Assembly: GCA_964519595.1 (NCBI GenBank)
Contig: CAZFJN010000053.1
Location: 1 to 11,373, forward strand
From: JANRKF01 sp964519595
Lineage (GTDB): Bacteria; Pseudomonadota; Alphaproteobacteria; Rickettsiales; SXRF01
Reading direction: 5' to 3'
DNA length: 11,373 bases
The notes below the pieces were generated by a model, which worked only from the letters and a program-made list of their open reading frames with translations, was not told the origin of the DNA and searched no databases. Positions 1 to 7,114 of the stretch are shown here, piece after piece. The first letter of the stretch is position 1. The number at the start of each line of letters is the position of its first letter. Position numbers and translations under genes: made by a program.

Positions 1-45
1 AAAACTCCCAAAACACAAGCCGACAATAATTACCAGAATAATCAT
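1..45 (-). CDS. Partial membrane protein N-terminus, possibly prepilin peptidase
   Basis: Only the first 15 codons are inside the window; the gene continues past base 1. The reading frame opens at the ATG whose complement is bases 43-45 and gives a hydrophobic start ending in G-L-C-F-G-S-F. The pattern G-L-x-x-G-S-F just after a short hydrophobic stretch is the usual opening of type IV prepilin peptidases (family A24, PilD/GspO), where it is followed by an L-N-x-x-I-x-R-x-P motif and a zinc-binding cysteine cluster. That continuation is outside the window, so the call is tentative. A stop codon lies in frame at 79-81 and no other start codon lies between, so this ATG is the only plausible start. 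No clear Shine-Dalgarno sequence precedes it. It follows the SurA-like gene in the same direction after a 131-base AT-rich gap. It could be another small membrane protein. Confidence 0.4.
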   Translation of the reverse strand, partial: MIILVIIVGLCFGSF

Positions 46-89
46 ATTTATATATTTTTTTACGTTATTTTCTTGTGCTTATTTTATAT

Positions 90-115
90 TTTTTATTCGT
101 AGTTTTTATTCGTAG
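90..115. repeat. 13-base tandem duplication
   Basis: Two exact copies of TTTTTATTCGTAG (90-102 and 103-115) stand head to tail, followed by a degenerate third start (TTTTTACTCG, 116-125). They lie in the gap between the SurA-like gene and the partial gene at the left edge. The rest of this 131-base gap (46-176) is AT-rich, and I see no further gene in it. Confidence 0.9.
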
Positions 116-166
116 TTTTTACTCGCAATTATTAAGCTGTTTAAGCGAAAAGTTGCGTCTTTTCAG

Positions 167-186
167 TCAGCGTATTTCAGCGTATT
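167..186. repeat. 10-base tandem duplication at the surA stop
   Basis: TCAGCGTATT is present twice in direct succession (167-176, 177-186). The right-hand copy supplies the stop codon and the last codons (I-R-stop) of the SurA-like gene. The left-hand copy is untranslated, so the duplication left the protein end unchanged. Confidence 0.85.
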
Positions 187-1535
187 TCTATGAAGCTGTC
201 GCGGCGAAGGTTACGCATATATTTCTGCGCTTCCAATTCCATGCGCTGTTGGTAAACGGCGGCGCGTGCGCGTTCATCTGTTACCACAGCTTTGACTGCT
301 TCACGTTTCGCACATAACATATAAAGGCTGATTTTATCTTCTGTGACAATCGGCGCAGAAATATCGCCAACATTCATTCCGCCGGCAATAACACCAAGAG
401 CGGCAGGAAGATCAGTAATCATGCTGGTGATATTATTCACCTCTAGCTTGGCTAATTCCGCCGCATTTGAAGTGCCGATTGTTTTTTCCGCGCAGCTGCC
501 GGGATTTTTGACAACTTCCTTTGCCAGCTCCTTTAGTTTTTCCATCGATTTATCTTCAGCGCTGGAACGTAAAGACAGAACAATTTCCTTAAATGATATT
601 TCTGTGCCTAATGTTTCCTGTCCTGGAATATCGCGTGTTTCATATATTTTTATAATCGTGTAACCGGCAGCATTTTTCAGCGGCTCGGTTATAGTTCCAG
701 CTTTTGCGCCGGATAAAACCTTGGCGATAAAAGGATCAAGCTCTTCAGGACGAACCCAGAATGTGGCAATTTTTCCGCCTTCGCGCGCCGTGCCGCCGGA
801 GAATTGCCGCGCCAGCTCCTCGAAATCAGCGCCGCCTCTGGCTTCAATAACCAGCTTATCTGCGGCTTTTTTTACATCTTTATCGCGGCTTGGATTATCA
901 AGCGGCAATTGTAAAATAGCGATTTTTAGTTCCTGTTTTAATTCCGGCGTTAAAAGGCGGCGCTTCATTTGCGCGATATCTTCGTCAGAAATACGCACTT
1001 GTGAACGTAATTTTTTGCTAACCAGCTTGCTCCATAAAATCTGCGCGCGAATCTGGTCAGTAAGAGTGTTTTCAGGAATTCTATTTTGCAGCAGTTTGTT
1101 TTTAATTGTGCCTGGCGGCATTTCCCGTTGCCGTTCAATTGCGGCAATTGCCTGCTCTATTTCCTTGTCGCTGACTTCTATTTCATTACGCGCTGCTTCC
1201 TGCTTTTGCAGACGCTCGTCAATCAACACGCGCAATATTTGCGGCCGCAGACGTGCTACTGATTCGCTGTCTGATTCGATATTAGTAGTTGCCAGAACAA
1301 ATTTAAGGCGCGCGCTTAAATCAAAAGCAGTAATCGGCTCATCGCCAACAACTGCAACAATCGAAGAAGCGTTTGCAGAAGGCGACAACGGCGCAGCAAA
1401 CGCCGCAGAAATAATTGCCTCATTATTTATAAATAAAAAAACTCCGCTTATGATAACAAAAATATTGTTCACATAATTTCTTTTATTTCTCTTATTTCTA
1501 TTTCTCTTATTTCGCTTATTTTTATAACAGAACAT
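177..1535 (-). CDS. surA: SurA-like periplasmic peptidyl-prolyl isomerase/chaperone
   Basis: This is a periplasmic chaperone that escorts unfolded outer-membrane proteins; family members have a SurA N-terminal domain and parvulin-type prolyl-isomerase domains. Seen here: a basic then hydrophobic signal segment (about residues 22-47, likely cleaved after A-F-A), a SurA_N-like region with I-V-A-V-V-G-D-E-P-I-T near 59-69, and one parvulin-like domain at about 203-300 (A-D-F-E-E-L-A-R-Q-F-S, then G-G, then A-G-Y-T-I-I-K). The region at about 310-410 looks like a degenerate second parvulin domain. The start is uncertain. The ATG at 1535 gives 452 residues beginning with a K/N/R simple repeat and has GAGAAA a few bases upstream. 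A GTG at 1470-1472 in the same frame gives 431 residues, close to E. coli SurA (428), and begins right before the hydrophobic core. It follows lptD by 101 bases on the same strand, a usual pairing because LptD is a SurA client. Confidence 0.88.
   Translation of the reverse strand: MFCYKNKRNKRNRNKRNKRNYVNNIFVIISGVFLFINNEAIISAAFAAPLSPSANASSIVAVVGDEPITAFDLSARLKFVLATTNIESDSESVARLRPQILRVLIDERLQKQEAARNEIEVSDKEIEQAIAAIERQREMPPGTIKNKLLQNRIPENTLTDQIRAQILWSKLVSKKLRSQVRISDEDIAQMKRRLLTPELKQELKIAILQLPLDNPSRDKDVKKAADKLVIEARGGADFEELARQFSGGTAREGGKIATFWVRPEELDPFIAKVLSGAKAGTITEPLKNAAGYTIIKIYETRDIPGQETLGTEISFKEIVLSLRSSAEDKSMEKLKELAKEVVKNPGSCAEKTIGTSNAAELAKLEVNNITSMITDLPAALGVIAGGMNVGDISAPIVTEDKISLYMLCAKREAVKAVVTDERARAAVYQQRMELEAQKYMRNLRRDSFIEIR
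1473..1522. repeat. Microsatellite-like TTATTTCT repeat in the surA 5' end
   Basis: Irregular repeats of (C)TTATTTCT/CTTATTTC fill this stretch. Read on the minus strand they give AAATAAGAG-type units and encode the K-N-K-R-N-K-R leader (residues 4-20) of the longer SurA-like start. If translation starts at the GTG at 1472, the whole repeat is instead a purine-rich untranslated leader. Confidence 0.8.
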
Positions 1536-1557
1536 ATGTTTCTCACATTTTAAAAAT

Positions 1558-1583
1558 ATTAGCTCTTTTAATTAGCTCTTTTA
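1558..1583. repeat. 13-base tandem duplication between lptD and surA
   Basis: ATTAGCTCTTTTA occurs twice in a row (1558-1570, 1571-1583). The second copy plus the following bases forms a small stem (GCTCTT 1575-1580 with AAGAGC 1586-1591). No T-run follows the stem on either strand, so it is not called a terminator. Confidence 0.9.
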
Positions 1584-1602
1584 AGAAGAGCAGATTTTAT
1601 GC

Positions 1603-1630
1603 AAATTTCTCAGTTCAAATTTCTCAGTTC
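1603..1630. repeat. 14-base tandem duplication downstream of lptD
   Basis: AAATTTCTCAGTTC is repeated exactly (1603-1616, 1617-1630), six bases beyond the lptD stop codon. A further partial echo (TTTTTCAG) lies inside the end of lptD near 1647-1654. Confidence 0.9.
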
Positions 1631-1636
1631 AAAACT

Positions 1637-4207
1637 TTAATTCAGATTTTTCAGCGAAACTGTGATCAGATATTTAGTACTCGGCTTAATCTCACGATCT
1701 CTTGTGAACTCACGGCTTACTATATATGAAATTCCAACACATTCATTTTTATACAGCAATTGTCCGCCGACATTGGTTATCTGATCAATTTCCAGATCTT
1801 TGCGGAAATTGACGCCAAGCAGCCAGTTTTTATTTACCGCAACATTAGTAACAGCGCTAAATTCCTCACGCGAGGCTAAAATCGGATCATTTTTAAGTGA
1901 TAAATATGCAGCCGACATTTGCAGGCGTTGTCCGGAATAGCTCATATCCACTTCACGGCGGCGGGCATTTAGATTTTCCTTATCCAGCCGGAAACGGTAA
2001 GCTAAATATAGCCCTTTCCATTGTACTCCTGCCTTGCCAACATAATCAGAAAAATGATCATTTAAATCATTGGAAAAAGGAAAATTACGATCTTCCTGCA
2101 TCCGGTAATGCTGGCCAAGCAAACCATCAAAATACAGCCGCCGATAGCTGGCCATCGCGCGCATACCATAGCTGGCGCGTGGTCCGTGTTCAATGCGATC
2201 ATAGCCGCTGAAACGATTATTGACAAATAAATTGCCGTCGCTGAATTCCGGAACAAGACTATCTTCATTAGGAATTTTCTCAGGATTTCCACCATTTGGA
2301 CTAAGCACAAAACGCACAACCGGCTCAAGAGTAAGAGAGCCGCCGCCTTCTTCAACTTCATTATTGTTATTTAAATCATTAAATCCGCTGAGTTTATTGA
2401 TATTATTGATATTGCTTATATTGCTGATACTGCCAATATTGCCAAGGCTATTGTCGCTAAGACTAATAGAGTCAGGACTATTGCTGCCAACTCTATTATT
2501 GGCAAAATTGCTGTTGTGGAAATTGTGATTGCCAAAATTATCCAGGCTGGCAAAATCATCTGAATTTGCCGCATTTATTTGCTTTGCAATAGTTACAGAA
2601 TTTTCTGAATTATTATCAGCACTATTATCGCCAAATGATGTTATTAAAGGATAACTCCAGCCAATCGACGCTTCCGGAACTAAACGTCCGGTAGTTCCGC
2701 TGAAATTATTTCCATTGCTTAAATTCACATCGCCGACATCATAAACATCGCCGCGCAGCTGGCTGCGTAACTCAATACGCTGGCCGTTATCAGTTGTATA
2801 AGGCAAGCGCCAGCCGACTGTATTTGACAAGCGGCGACTCTGTGCGCCGAGTTCACGCGCAAGAATTTGAGCATTGCCGTTTACAAAATAACGTGATCCG
2901 TAAATTCCCGGATCAGATTCGTAATCAGCATTGATCAGAGGAAGCACCAGCGGCATTCTCTTGGAATCATCAATCGCGGTCAGACCTTGAAAAGTTACCG
3001 CCTCAGCGCTGATAACACTGCGCGGCGAGTTATTAAAAACGCCGTAATTTTCACCATATATTTTTGAAGTGAGCAGAGTTTCACTGTCGATTTTATATTT
3101 ACGCATATAAGTATCATCAGAGGTGCGTTTTACATCAAATCCCCAGCGCGTGTCTGAATCCGGCTCAAAATCAGCGCGCGCGTAAATATGGCCGCGCCAT
3201 TGCCTGCCGCTGACTAAATTTCCTCCAGCATCACGATCACGCGGATTAGTTATTGAGCCGGCAATATTCATCTGGCCGCTATCATATTTCTGGCGATAAA
3301 TGCTCCGCATAACCAGCCCTTCCTGACTAGTATAAATAGGAGTTATCACTATGTCACGATCCGGAGAAATAGGATAATAAAACGGTAATTTATAGATATT
3401 GCCAAGATTGCGATCACGGAGAAATTCCGGCGTCATTATTCCGGCTCTGCTGTTTGCATTAGGCGTGGCGTGAGAAAGATGCGGCGTATAAAATACCGGC
3501 AAGCCGTAAAGCTCCATCCAGGCATTATCATATGTTACTTCCTGCTGCTGTTCGTCTATTCTTACCTTGCTTGCGCGCACTTGCCAGAGCGGGCTTTTTA
3601 AAGCAGCTCCTTCCGGCAGATCAGCAGCGCATTTTACTTTACACGGCGAATAAACCGCGCGTTTAAGCTCCATTACATATTCATTAATTCGCACCGCCTG
3701 ATCAGCGGCAAAAACTGAATCATCGCTTAATCTGGCTTTAAACTGTTCAATAACTCCGGCGCGGAAGGAATCACGCAGCTCGGCTTCTTCCGCAAACATC
3801 ACATTATTAGTTTGATCAACTACCGCTACATTGCCACGTGCCAGCACAATATCACGCGCGCGGTCATAAACCAGACGGTCGCATAACAGAATTGTCTCGC
3901 CCTGTACCGCCTCTACATTGCCGCTTGCCACAATGATGTTTTCTTTCTGCAGATATTCAATATTATCAGCGGTAAGCACAACCGGCTTATCTTCAGAAAT
4001 AGCTTTCTCGCTTGGAAAAGCTGTCGGTGGAAATAAATCCTGCCCGGGCGCAATTAATGCCGCAAAAGCAGCAGGGCTGAAACAAACGGCGCTAAAAAGG
4101 CAAAAAAACGCCGCCGCCAATGCTCGCCGCGAAAATGCCGCAGAGAATATTTGCAATATACCGCGCAACGGCAAAAGTTTTTTATTGTAAAAATAAGAAA
4201 ACAGCAT
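1637..4207 (-). CDS. lptD: LPS-assembly protein LptD (outer-membrane LPS translocon)
   Basis: LptD is the outer-membrane barrel that, with the lipoprotein LptE, inserts lipopolysaccharide into the outer leaflet. The 856-residue product has a signal peptide (basic near 27-28, hydrophobic 29-43, likely cut near A49) and an OstA/LptA-like beta-jellyroll at about 75-190 (V-V-L-T-A-D-N-I-E-Y, then I-V-A-S-G-N-V-E). Next come the pattern Y-S-P-C-K (C189, C193), then S-P-L-W-Q-V-R-A and G-L-P-V-F-Y-T-P-H-L-S-H, typical of alphaproteobacterial LptD. The rest is a long beta-barrel ending in L-I-T-V-S-L-K-N-L. A C-terminal cysteine (N-E-C-V-G) could pair with the N-terminal ones, as LptD needs inter-domain disulfides. 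Odd: residues about 522-615 are a low-complexity Asn/Ser/Asp-rich stretch (many N-N, N-I-S-N, N-I-N-N) inside the barrel, probably a large extracellular loop. The ATG at 4207 has only a weak ribosome site. The gene lies 103 bases after the cytochrome c1 stop, on the same strand. Confidence 0.95.
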   Translation of the reverse strand: MLFSYFYNKKLLPLRGILQIFSAAFSRRALAAAFFCLFSAVCFSPAAFAALIAPGQDLFPPTAFPSEKAISEDKPVVLTADNIEYLQKENIIVASGNVEAVQGETILLCDRLVYDRARDIVLARGNVAVVDQTNNVMFAEEAELRDSFRAGVIEQFKARLSDDSVFAADQAVRINEYVMELKRAVYSPCKVKCAADLPEGAALKSPLWQVRASKVRIDEQQQEVTYDNAWMELYGLPVFYTPHLSHATPNANSRAGIMTPEFLRDRNLGNIYKLPFYYPISPDRDIVITPIYTSQEGLVMRSIYRQKYDSGQMNIAGSITNPRDRDAGGNLVSGRQWRGHIYARADFEPDSDTRWGFDVKRTSDDTYMRKYKIDSETLLTSKIYGENYGVFNNSPRSVISAEAVTFQGLTAIDDSKRMPLVLPLINADYESDPGIYGSRYFVNGNAQILARELGAQSRRLSNTVGWRLPYTTDNGQRIELRSQLRGDVYDVGDVNLSNGNNFSGTTGRLVPEASIGWSYPLITSFGDNSADNNSENSVTIAKQINAANSDDFASLDNFGNHNFHNSNFANNRVGSNSPDSISLSDNSLGNIGSISNISNINNINKLSGFNDLNNNNEVEEGGGSLTLEPVVRFVLSPNGGNPEKIPNEDSLVPEFSDGNLFVNNRFSGYDRIEHGPRASYGMRAMASYRRLYFDGLLGQHYRMQEDRNFPFSNDLNDHFSDYVGKAGVQWKGLYLAYRFRLDKENLNARRREVDMSYSGQRLQMSAAYLSLKNDPILASREEFSAVTNVAVNKNWLLGVNFRKDLEIDQITNVGGQLLYKNECVGISYIVSREFTRDREIKPSTKYLITVSLKNLN
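2360..2640 (-). repeat. Asn/Ser-rich low-complexity insert within lptD
   Basis: The plus strand shows many ATTATTG/ATTGCC/ATATTG units here. On the coding strand they read mostly as AAT-containing codons and encode runs of Asn, Ser, Ile, Gly and Asp (about residues 522-615). Conserved barrel-like sequence resumes on both sides (S-Y-P-L-I-T-S-F before, G-G-G-S-L-T-L-E-P after). The frame stays open, so this is an in-frame expansion and not a disruption. Confidence 0.75.
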
Positions 4208-4310
4208 CCAGAAGCTATAGACTTAGCTTGACTTGATTCCAAGCATATTTGAAGCTAAAATTATCCTCTTAAGAGGAAAGTGGAAAAAAGCCCTAAAAAT
4301 CAATGAAATT
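4208..4310. other. petC-lptD intergenic region with palindromes
   Basis: No gene is seen in these 103 bases. They contain a perfect palindrome CCTCTTAAGAGG (4265-4276, 14 bases with the flanking T/A pair). A second dyad, TTAGCTT (4223-4229) with AAGCTAA (4252-4258), encloses a small CTTG/CAAG stem (4232-4243). A 10-base palindrome TGAAATTTCA (4304-4313) covers the petC stop. None is followed by a U-tract, so a classical rho-independent terminator for the bc1 operon is not evident. The sites may belong to the lptD promoter/leader, or lptD may be co-transcribed with petABC. Confidence 0.5.
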
Positions 4311-5105
4311 TCAATGCAGTTTTTTCCACAGCCGTTTTTTTGCCACATATGCAAATACTGTAAATATTGCCAGATACAGCATTACCTTAATGCCGATTTG
4401 TTTGCGCTGTTCCATTTCCGGCTCAGCTGTCCATTGCAGGAAATTCACCACATCTTTTGACATTTGATCAAGACTTGCCTGAGTGCCTTCGGAATAAGTT
4501 ACCTGACCGTCAGAAAGAGGCGCTGGCATAGCGATTTTATGTCCTGGAAAATAAGGATTATAATGTTCGCTGGCGGCAAGAGTTACTCCTTCCGGCGCTG
4601 TTTCATATCCAGTAAGCAGCGAATATAAATAATTCGCGCCATCATGACGCGCTTTTATGATTAAACTCAGATCCGGAGGATAAGCGCCATTATTAGCAGC
4701 GCGAGAAGCTTGTTCATTTGGATAAGGCGGTACGAATTTATCAGAAGCAAGGCCAGGACGATCAAACATCTCTCCTTCATCATTCGGACCGTCTTTTACT
4801 GTATAGCCAGCGGCCAGAGCCTTTACTTCGGCAGCAGTAAAACCTATTTCCGTAAGCGAGCGGAAAGCGACTCTTTCCAGACCATGACAAGCGGCGCAAA
4901 CTTCCTTGTAAACCTGAAATCCGCGCTGCGCTGATTGTTTATCAACGCGGCCAAAAGCGCCGTCAAACGACCAATTCAGCTGCCGCGGTTCTTTTTGCCC
5001 TGAAGCAGCATATGCCGCAAAAATATTAGCAGAGAAAATAACCGCCAGTGATGCCAGTGAAGCGATAAAAAATGAGGAAATAAAAAATACGGACAATTTT
5101 TTCAT
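4311..5105 (-). CDS. petC: Cytochrome c1, bc1 complex heme subunit
   Basis: Cytochrome c1 takes electrons from the Rieske protein and passes them to soluble or membrane cytochrome c on the periplasmic side of complex III. The 264-residue product has an N-terminal signal segment (about 1-34, ending A-Y-A-A), one heme-binding C-A-A-C-H (C70, C73, H74), the axial-methionine motif I-A-M-P (M193) and a single C-terminal membrane anchor (about 237-256) followed by a basic tail. The W-T-A-E-P-E segment (225-230) just before the anchor is typical of the family. It begins 11 bases after the cytochrome b stop with a good ribosome site (GGAAAG, complement of 5111-5116), so it is translated from the same message. 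Length and order match stand-alone cytochrome c1 and not the fused cytochrome b/c1 of Bradyrhizobium-type operons. Confidence 0.97.
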   Translation of the reverse strand: MKKLSVFFISSFFIASLASLAVIFSANIFAAYAASGQKEPRQLNWSFDGAFGRVDKQSAQRGFQVYKEVCAACHGLERVAFRSLTEIGFTAAEVKALAAGYTVKDGPNDEGEMFDRPGLASDKFVPPYPNEQASRAANNGAYPPDLSLIIKARHDGANYLYSLLTGYETAPEGVTLAASEHYNPYFPGHKIAMPAPLSDGQVTYSEGTQASLDQMSKDVVNFLQWTAEPEMEQRKQIGIKVMLYLAIFTVFAYVAKKRLWKKLH

Positions 5106-5116
5106 GACTTCTTTCC

Positions 5117-6412
5117 TCAGTGATGCACAGATTTAGATTCAGCAAGCACCGCCTTGCCGATTGATTCCGGCAGAGCGAGAGTTTTTTCACGACCACCGCG
5201 CGTCAAATACCACAAGGCTGCGAAATATCCGAAATAAATCGCCAGAAAAACCCGGCTGGCTAATAAATTAGGAATTCCCAGCGTTGTTCCGTCCGGCGAT
5301 TGAGCGCCCATATAGCCAAGAGCCACGGCATTAACCACAAATAGCCAGTAGAGCTTGGAAAATAGCGGCCGGAAAGTTCCGCTGCGAACCGGACTTTTAT
5401 CAATCCATGGTAAAGCGAACATGATAAGAATTGAACCAAACATTGCAATAACTCCGGCAAGTTTTGATTCAATCAGAACTATTCCGGTAAATGGAATAGC
5501 AATATCCGGAGTGGCGCGCAGAATTGCATAATAAGGCAGGAAATACCATTCCGGAACTATATGCGGCGGCGTTACCAGCGGATTAGCCGGAATGTAGTTG
5601 TCAGGATGGCCAAGAGAATTTGGCGAGAAAAATACAAACCAGAAGAAGATCAGGAAGAATACGCCAAAGCCAAACAGATCTTTCACTGTGTAATAAGGAT
5701 GAAAAGGAACAGTATCCTGCTCGTCTTTAACATCAATTCCCAGTGGATTATTAGAACCATGAATATGCAGCGCCCAGATATGCAGAATCACCACTCCGAC
5801 AATCACGAATGGCAACAGGAAATGGAAGGAATAGAAACGATTTAATGTCGGATTATCGACTGAGAAGCCGCCCCACAGCCAGTGAACTATTGATTCTCCG
5901 ACTACTGGAATCGCTGAGAATAAATTTGTGATAACCGTAGCGCCCCAGAAACTCATCTGTCCCCACGGCAACACATAGCCCATAAAGGCTGTTGCCATCA
6001 TCAGCAGGAAAATTACTAAACCAAGCCACCACAGAATCTCACGCGGCGATTTATAAGAACCGTAATAAAGGCCGCGGCAGATATGAATATAAACCACCAC
6101 GAAAAACATCGAAGCGCCAACCGCATGAGTATAGCGAATCAGCCAGCCATAATTAACATCGCGCATGATATGTTCAACGCTGTTAAAAGCCAGATTGATA
6201 TGCGGCGCGTAATGCATGGTGAGGAACAGTCCGGTTAAGATCTGTAAAACCAGACAGATTCCGGCGATTGAGCCAAAATTCCACCAGTAATTCAAATTGC
6301 GCGGCGCCGGATAATTATTTCCGAGGCTGTTATTGAGGAAGGAAAAAATCGGCAGACGATATTCTATCCAGCCTTTGATTCCCGGTTGTTGTGTAAGTGG
6401 TTTTTTGGCCAT
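5117..6412 (-). CDS. petB: Cytochrome b of the bc1 complex
   Basis: This is the membrane core of complex III; it oxidises ubiquinol at the Qo site and reduces quinone at Qi through two b hemes. The 431-residue sequence carries the four heme-ligand histidines with canonical spacing (H96/H110 and H197/H211), the Qo-site motif P-E-W-Y (287-290), and about eight hydrophobic helices across both N- and C-terminal cytochrome b domains. The pair spacings (14 residues within each pair, 101 between first members) are those of proteobacterial full-length cytochrome b, not the split b6/subunit IV form. It starts five bases after the Rieske stop; the sequence GGATAAGAG across that stop serves as ribosome site, so translation is probably coupled. 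The C-terminal tail (about 410-431) is hydrophilic. All expected functional residues are present. Confidence 0.98.
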   Translation of the reverse strand: MAKKPLTQQPGIKGWIEYRLPIFSFLNNSLGNNYPAPRNLNYWWNFGSIAGICLVLQILTGLFLTMHYAPHINLAFNSVEHIMRDVNYGWLIRYTHAVGASMFFVVVYIHICRGLYYGSYKSPREILWWLGLVIFLLMMATAFMGYVLPWGQMSFWGATVITNLFSAIPVVGESIVHWLWGGFSVDNPTLNRFYSFHFLLPFVIVGVVILHIWALHIHGSNNPLGIDVKDEQDTVPFHPYYTVKDLFGFGVFFLIFFWFVFFSPNSLGHPDNYIPANPLVTPPHIVPEWYFLPYYAILRATPDIAIPFTGIVLIESKLAGVIAMFGSILIMFALPWIDKSPVRSGTFRPLFSKLYWLFVVNAVALGYMGAQSPDGTTLGIPNLLASRVFLAIYFGYFAALWYLTRGGREKTLALPESIGKAVLAESKSVHH

Positions 6413-6417
6413 TGCTC

Positions 6418-6987
6418 TTATCCGATTTTGATGCGGTTGTCAGAAAGGAAACTATATTCAGGAACATGTAAATTCTTAGGAGCAGGACCTTTGCGAATGC
6501 GGCCTGATGAATCATAATGAGAGCCGTGGCAAGGGCAGAACCAGCCTTTATAATCGCCTGAATCAGCCAGCGGAATGCAGCCGAGATGTGTACATACTCC
6601 GACCATAACCAGCCATTGATCTTTGCCTTGTTTAACGCGTGCTTGATCTGCTTCAGGGTCTTTTAATTCTGACATTTGTACAGCGCGAGCGGCTTCGATG
6701 TCCTCCGCGGTGCGGTGGCGGATAAAAACCGGAACGCCGCGCCATTTAACTTTAATTGTTTGTCCAGGCTGCACAGCGGAGAGATCAACTTCGATTGAAG
6801 ACAAGGCTAAAACATCCGCTGCCGGATTCATACTGTTTACCAGTGGCCAGGCGGCAACTCCTGCTCCTACTGCGCCAAGTGCCGAGGCGGTAAGCAGCAT
6901 AAAATCGCGGCGGGTTGTGCCGTCTTCGTGCTGTTGCGAATCAGTATTATCGCCGGAATGACTACAAGAGCTGGTATGTTGATGCAT
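6418..6987 (-). CDS. petA: Ubiquinol-cytochrome c reductase Rieske iron-sulfur subunit
   Basis: The Rieske protein accepts the first electron from ubiquinol at the Qo site and carries it to cytochrome c1. The 189-residue product has a twin-arginine-type export motif T-R-R-D-F-M (25-30) with the following hydrophobic segment (31-50), which normally stays as the membrane anchor. The 2Fe-2S site is complete: C132-T-H134-L-G-C137 and C151-P-C153-H154-G-S, where C132/H134/C151/H154 bind the cluster and C137/C153 form the stabilising disulfide. The P-A-P motif (168-170) near the end is also typical. The start is supported by GGTGAG (complement of 6994-6999) six bases upstream. It is the first gene of the petABC operon, with a likely promoter at 7036-7063. 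Odd: the first 12 residues are rich in His, Cys and Ser (His at 2, 4 and 10, Cys at 8), which is not a family feature. Confidence 0.97.
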   Translation of the reverse strand: MHQHTSSCSHSGDNTDSQQHEDGTTRRDFMLLTASALGAVGAGVAAWPLVNSMNPAADVLALSSIEVDLSAVQPGQTIKVKWRGVPVFIRHRTAEDIEAARAVQMSELKDPEADQARVKQGKDQWLVMVGVCTHLGCIPLADSGDYKGWFCPCHGSHYDSSGRIRKGPAPKNLHVPEYSFLSDNRIKIG

Positions 6988-6993
6988 AAATTA

Positions 6994-6999
6994 CTCACC
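6994..6999 (-). promoter_or_regulatory. Ribosome binding site of petA
   Basis: GGTGAG on the minus strand lies six bases before the ATG at 6985-6987 and decides this start. Another ATG just upstream (complement of 6999-7001) is out of frame. Confidence 0.7.
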
Positions 7000-7031
7000 A
7001 TGAATAGAGGTATCTCTGTATACTTAGTGAG

Positions 7032-7075
7032 AGATTCTATAATGAATCTTTTTTGAATTTCAACTGAATAGTTGA
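7032..7075 (-). promoter_or_regulatory. petABC promoter with two overlapping dyads
   Basis: On the minus strand TTGAAA (complement of 7058-7063) and TATAGA (complement of 7036-7041) are 16 bases apart and make a plausible sigma-70 type promoter. Transcription would start near 7029, leaving a leader of about 40 bases before petA. Each element is covered by an inverted repeat. TCAACT (7060-7065)/AGTTGA (7070-7075) overlaps the -35. AGATTC (7032-7037)/GAATCT (7044-7049), with TATAAT between the arms, overlaps the -10. Such placement would suit a repressor or activator site, but no known operator consensus was recognised. Confidence 0.5.
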
Positions 7076-7114
7076 TTAAAAAATTGCTCCAAAAACAGAC
7101 AGTGGTTTTTTGAC

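Noticed and set aside
721..1476. 251-codon plus-strand reading frame opposite surA
   Set aside because: It is antisense to a clear SurA-family gene, its product is Ser/Arg-rich with no recognisable motif, and it has no ribosome site.
1575..1591. Rho-independent terminator after lptD
   Set aside because: The stem is only six bases and no T-run follows it on the minus strand.
1558..1630. CRISPR-like array
   Set aside because: There are only two adjacent 13-14 base duplications without regular spacers, and no cas genes.
2220..2528. 102-codon plus-strand Leu/Ile-rich frame as a small membrane protein
   Set aside because: It is the antisense reading of the Asn-rich lptD insert; AAT/AAC codons reversed give ATT/GTT-type hydrophobic codons, so the hydrophobicity is an artefact.
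4265..4276. CCTCTTAAGAGG as terminator of petABC
   Set aside because: It has no loop and no following U-tract; it is kept as an unexplained palindrome.
6999..7001. Alternative petA start at an upstream ATG (minus strand)
   Set aside because: It is out of frame, and the GGTGAG site fits the ATG at 6985-6987 better.
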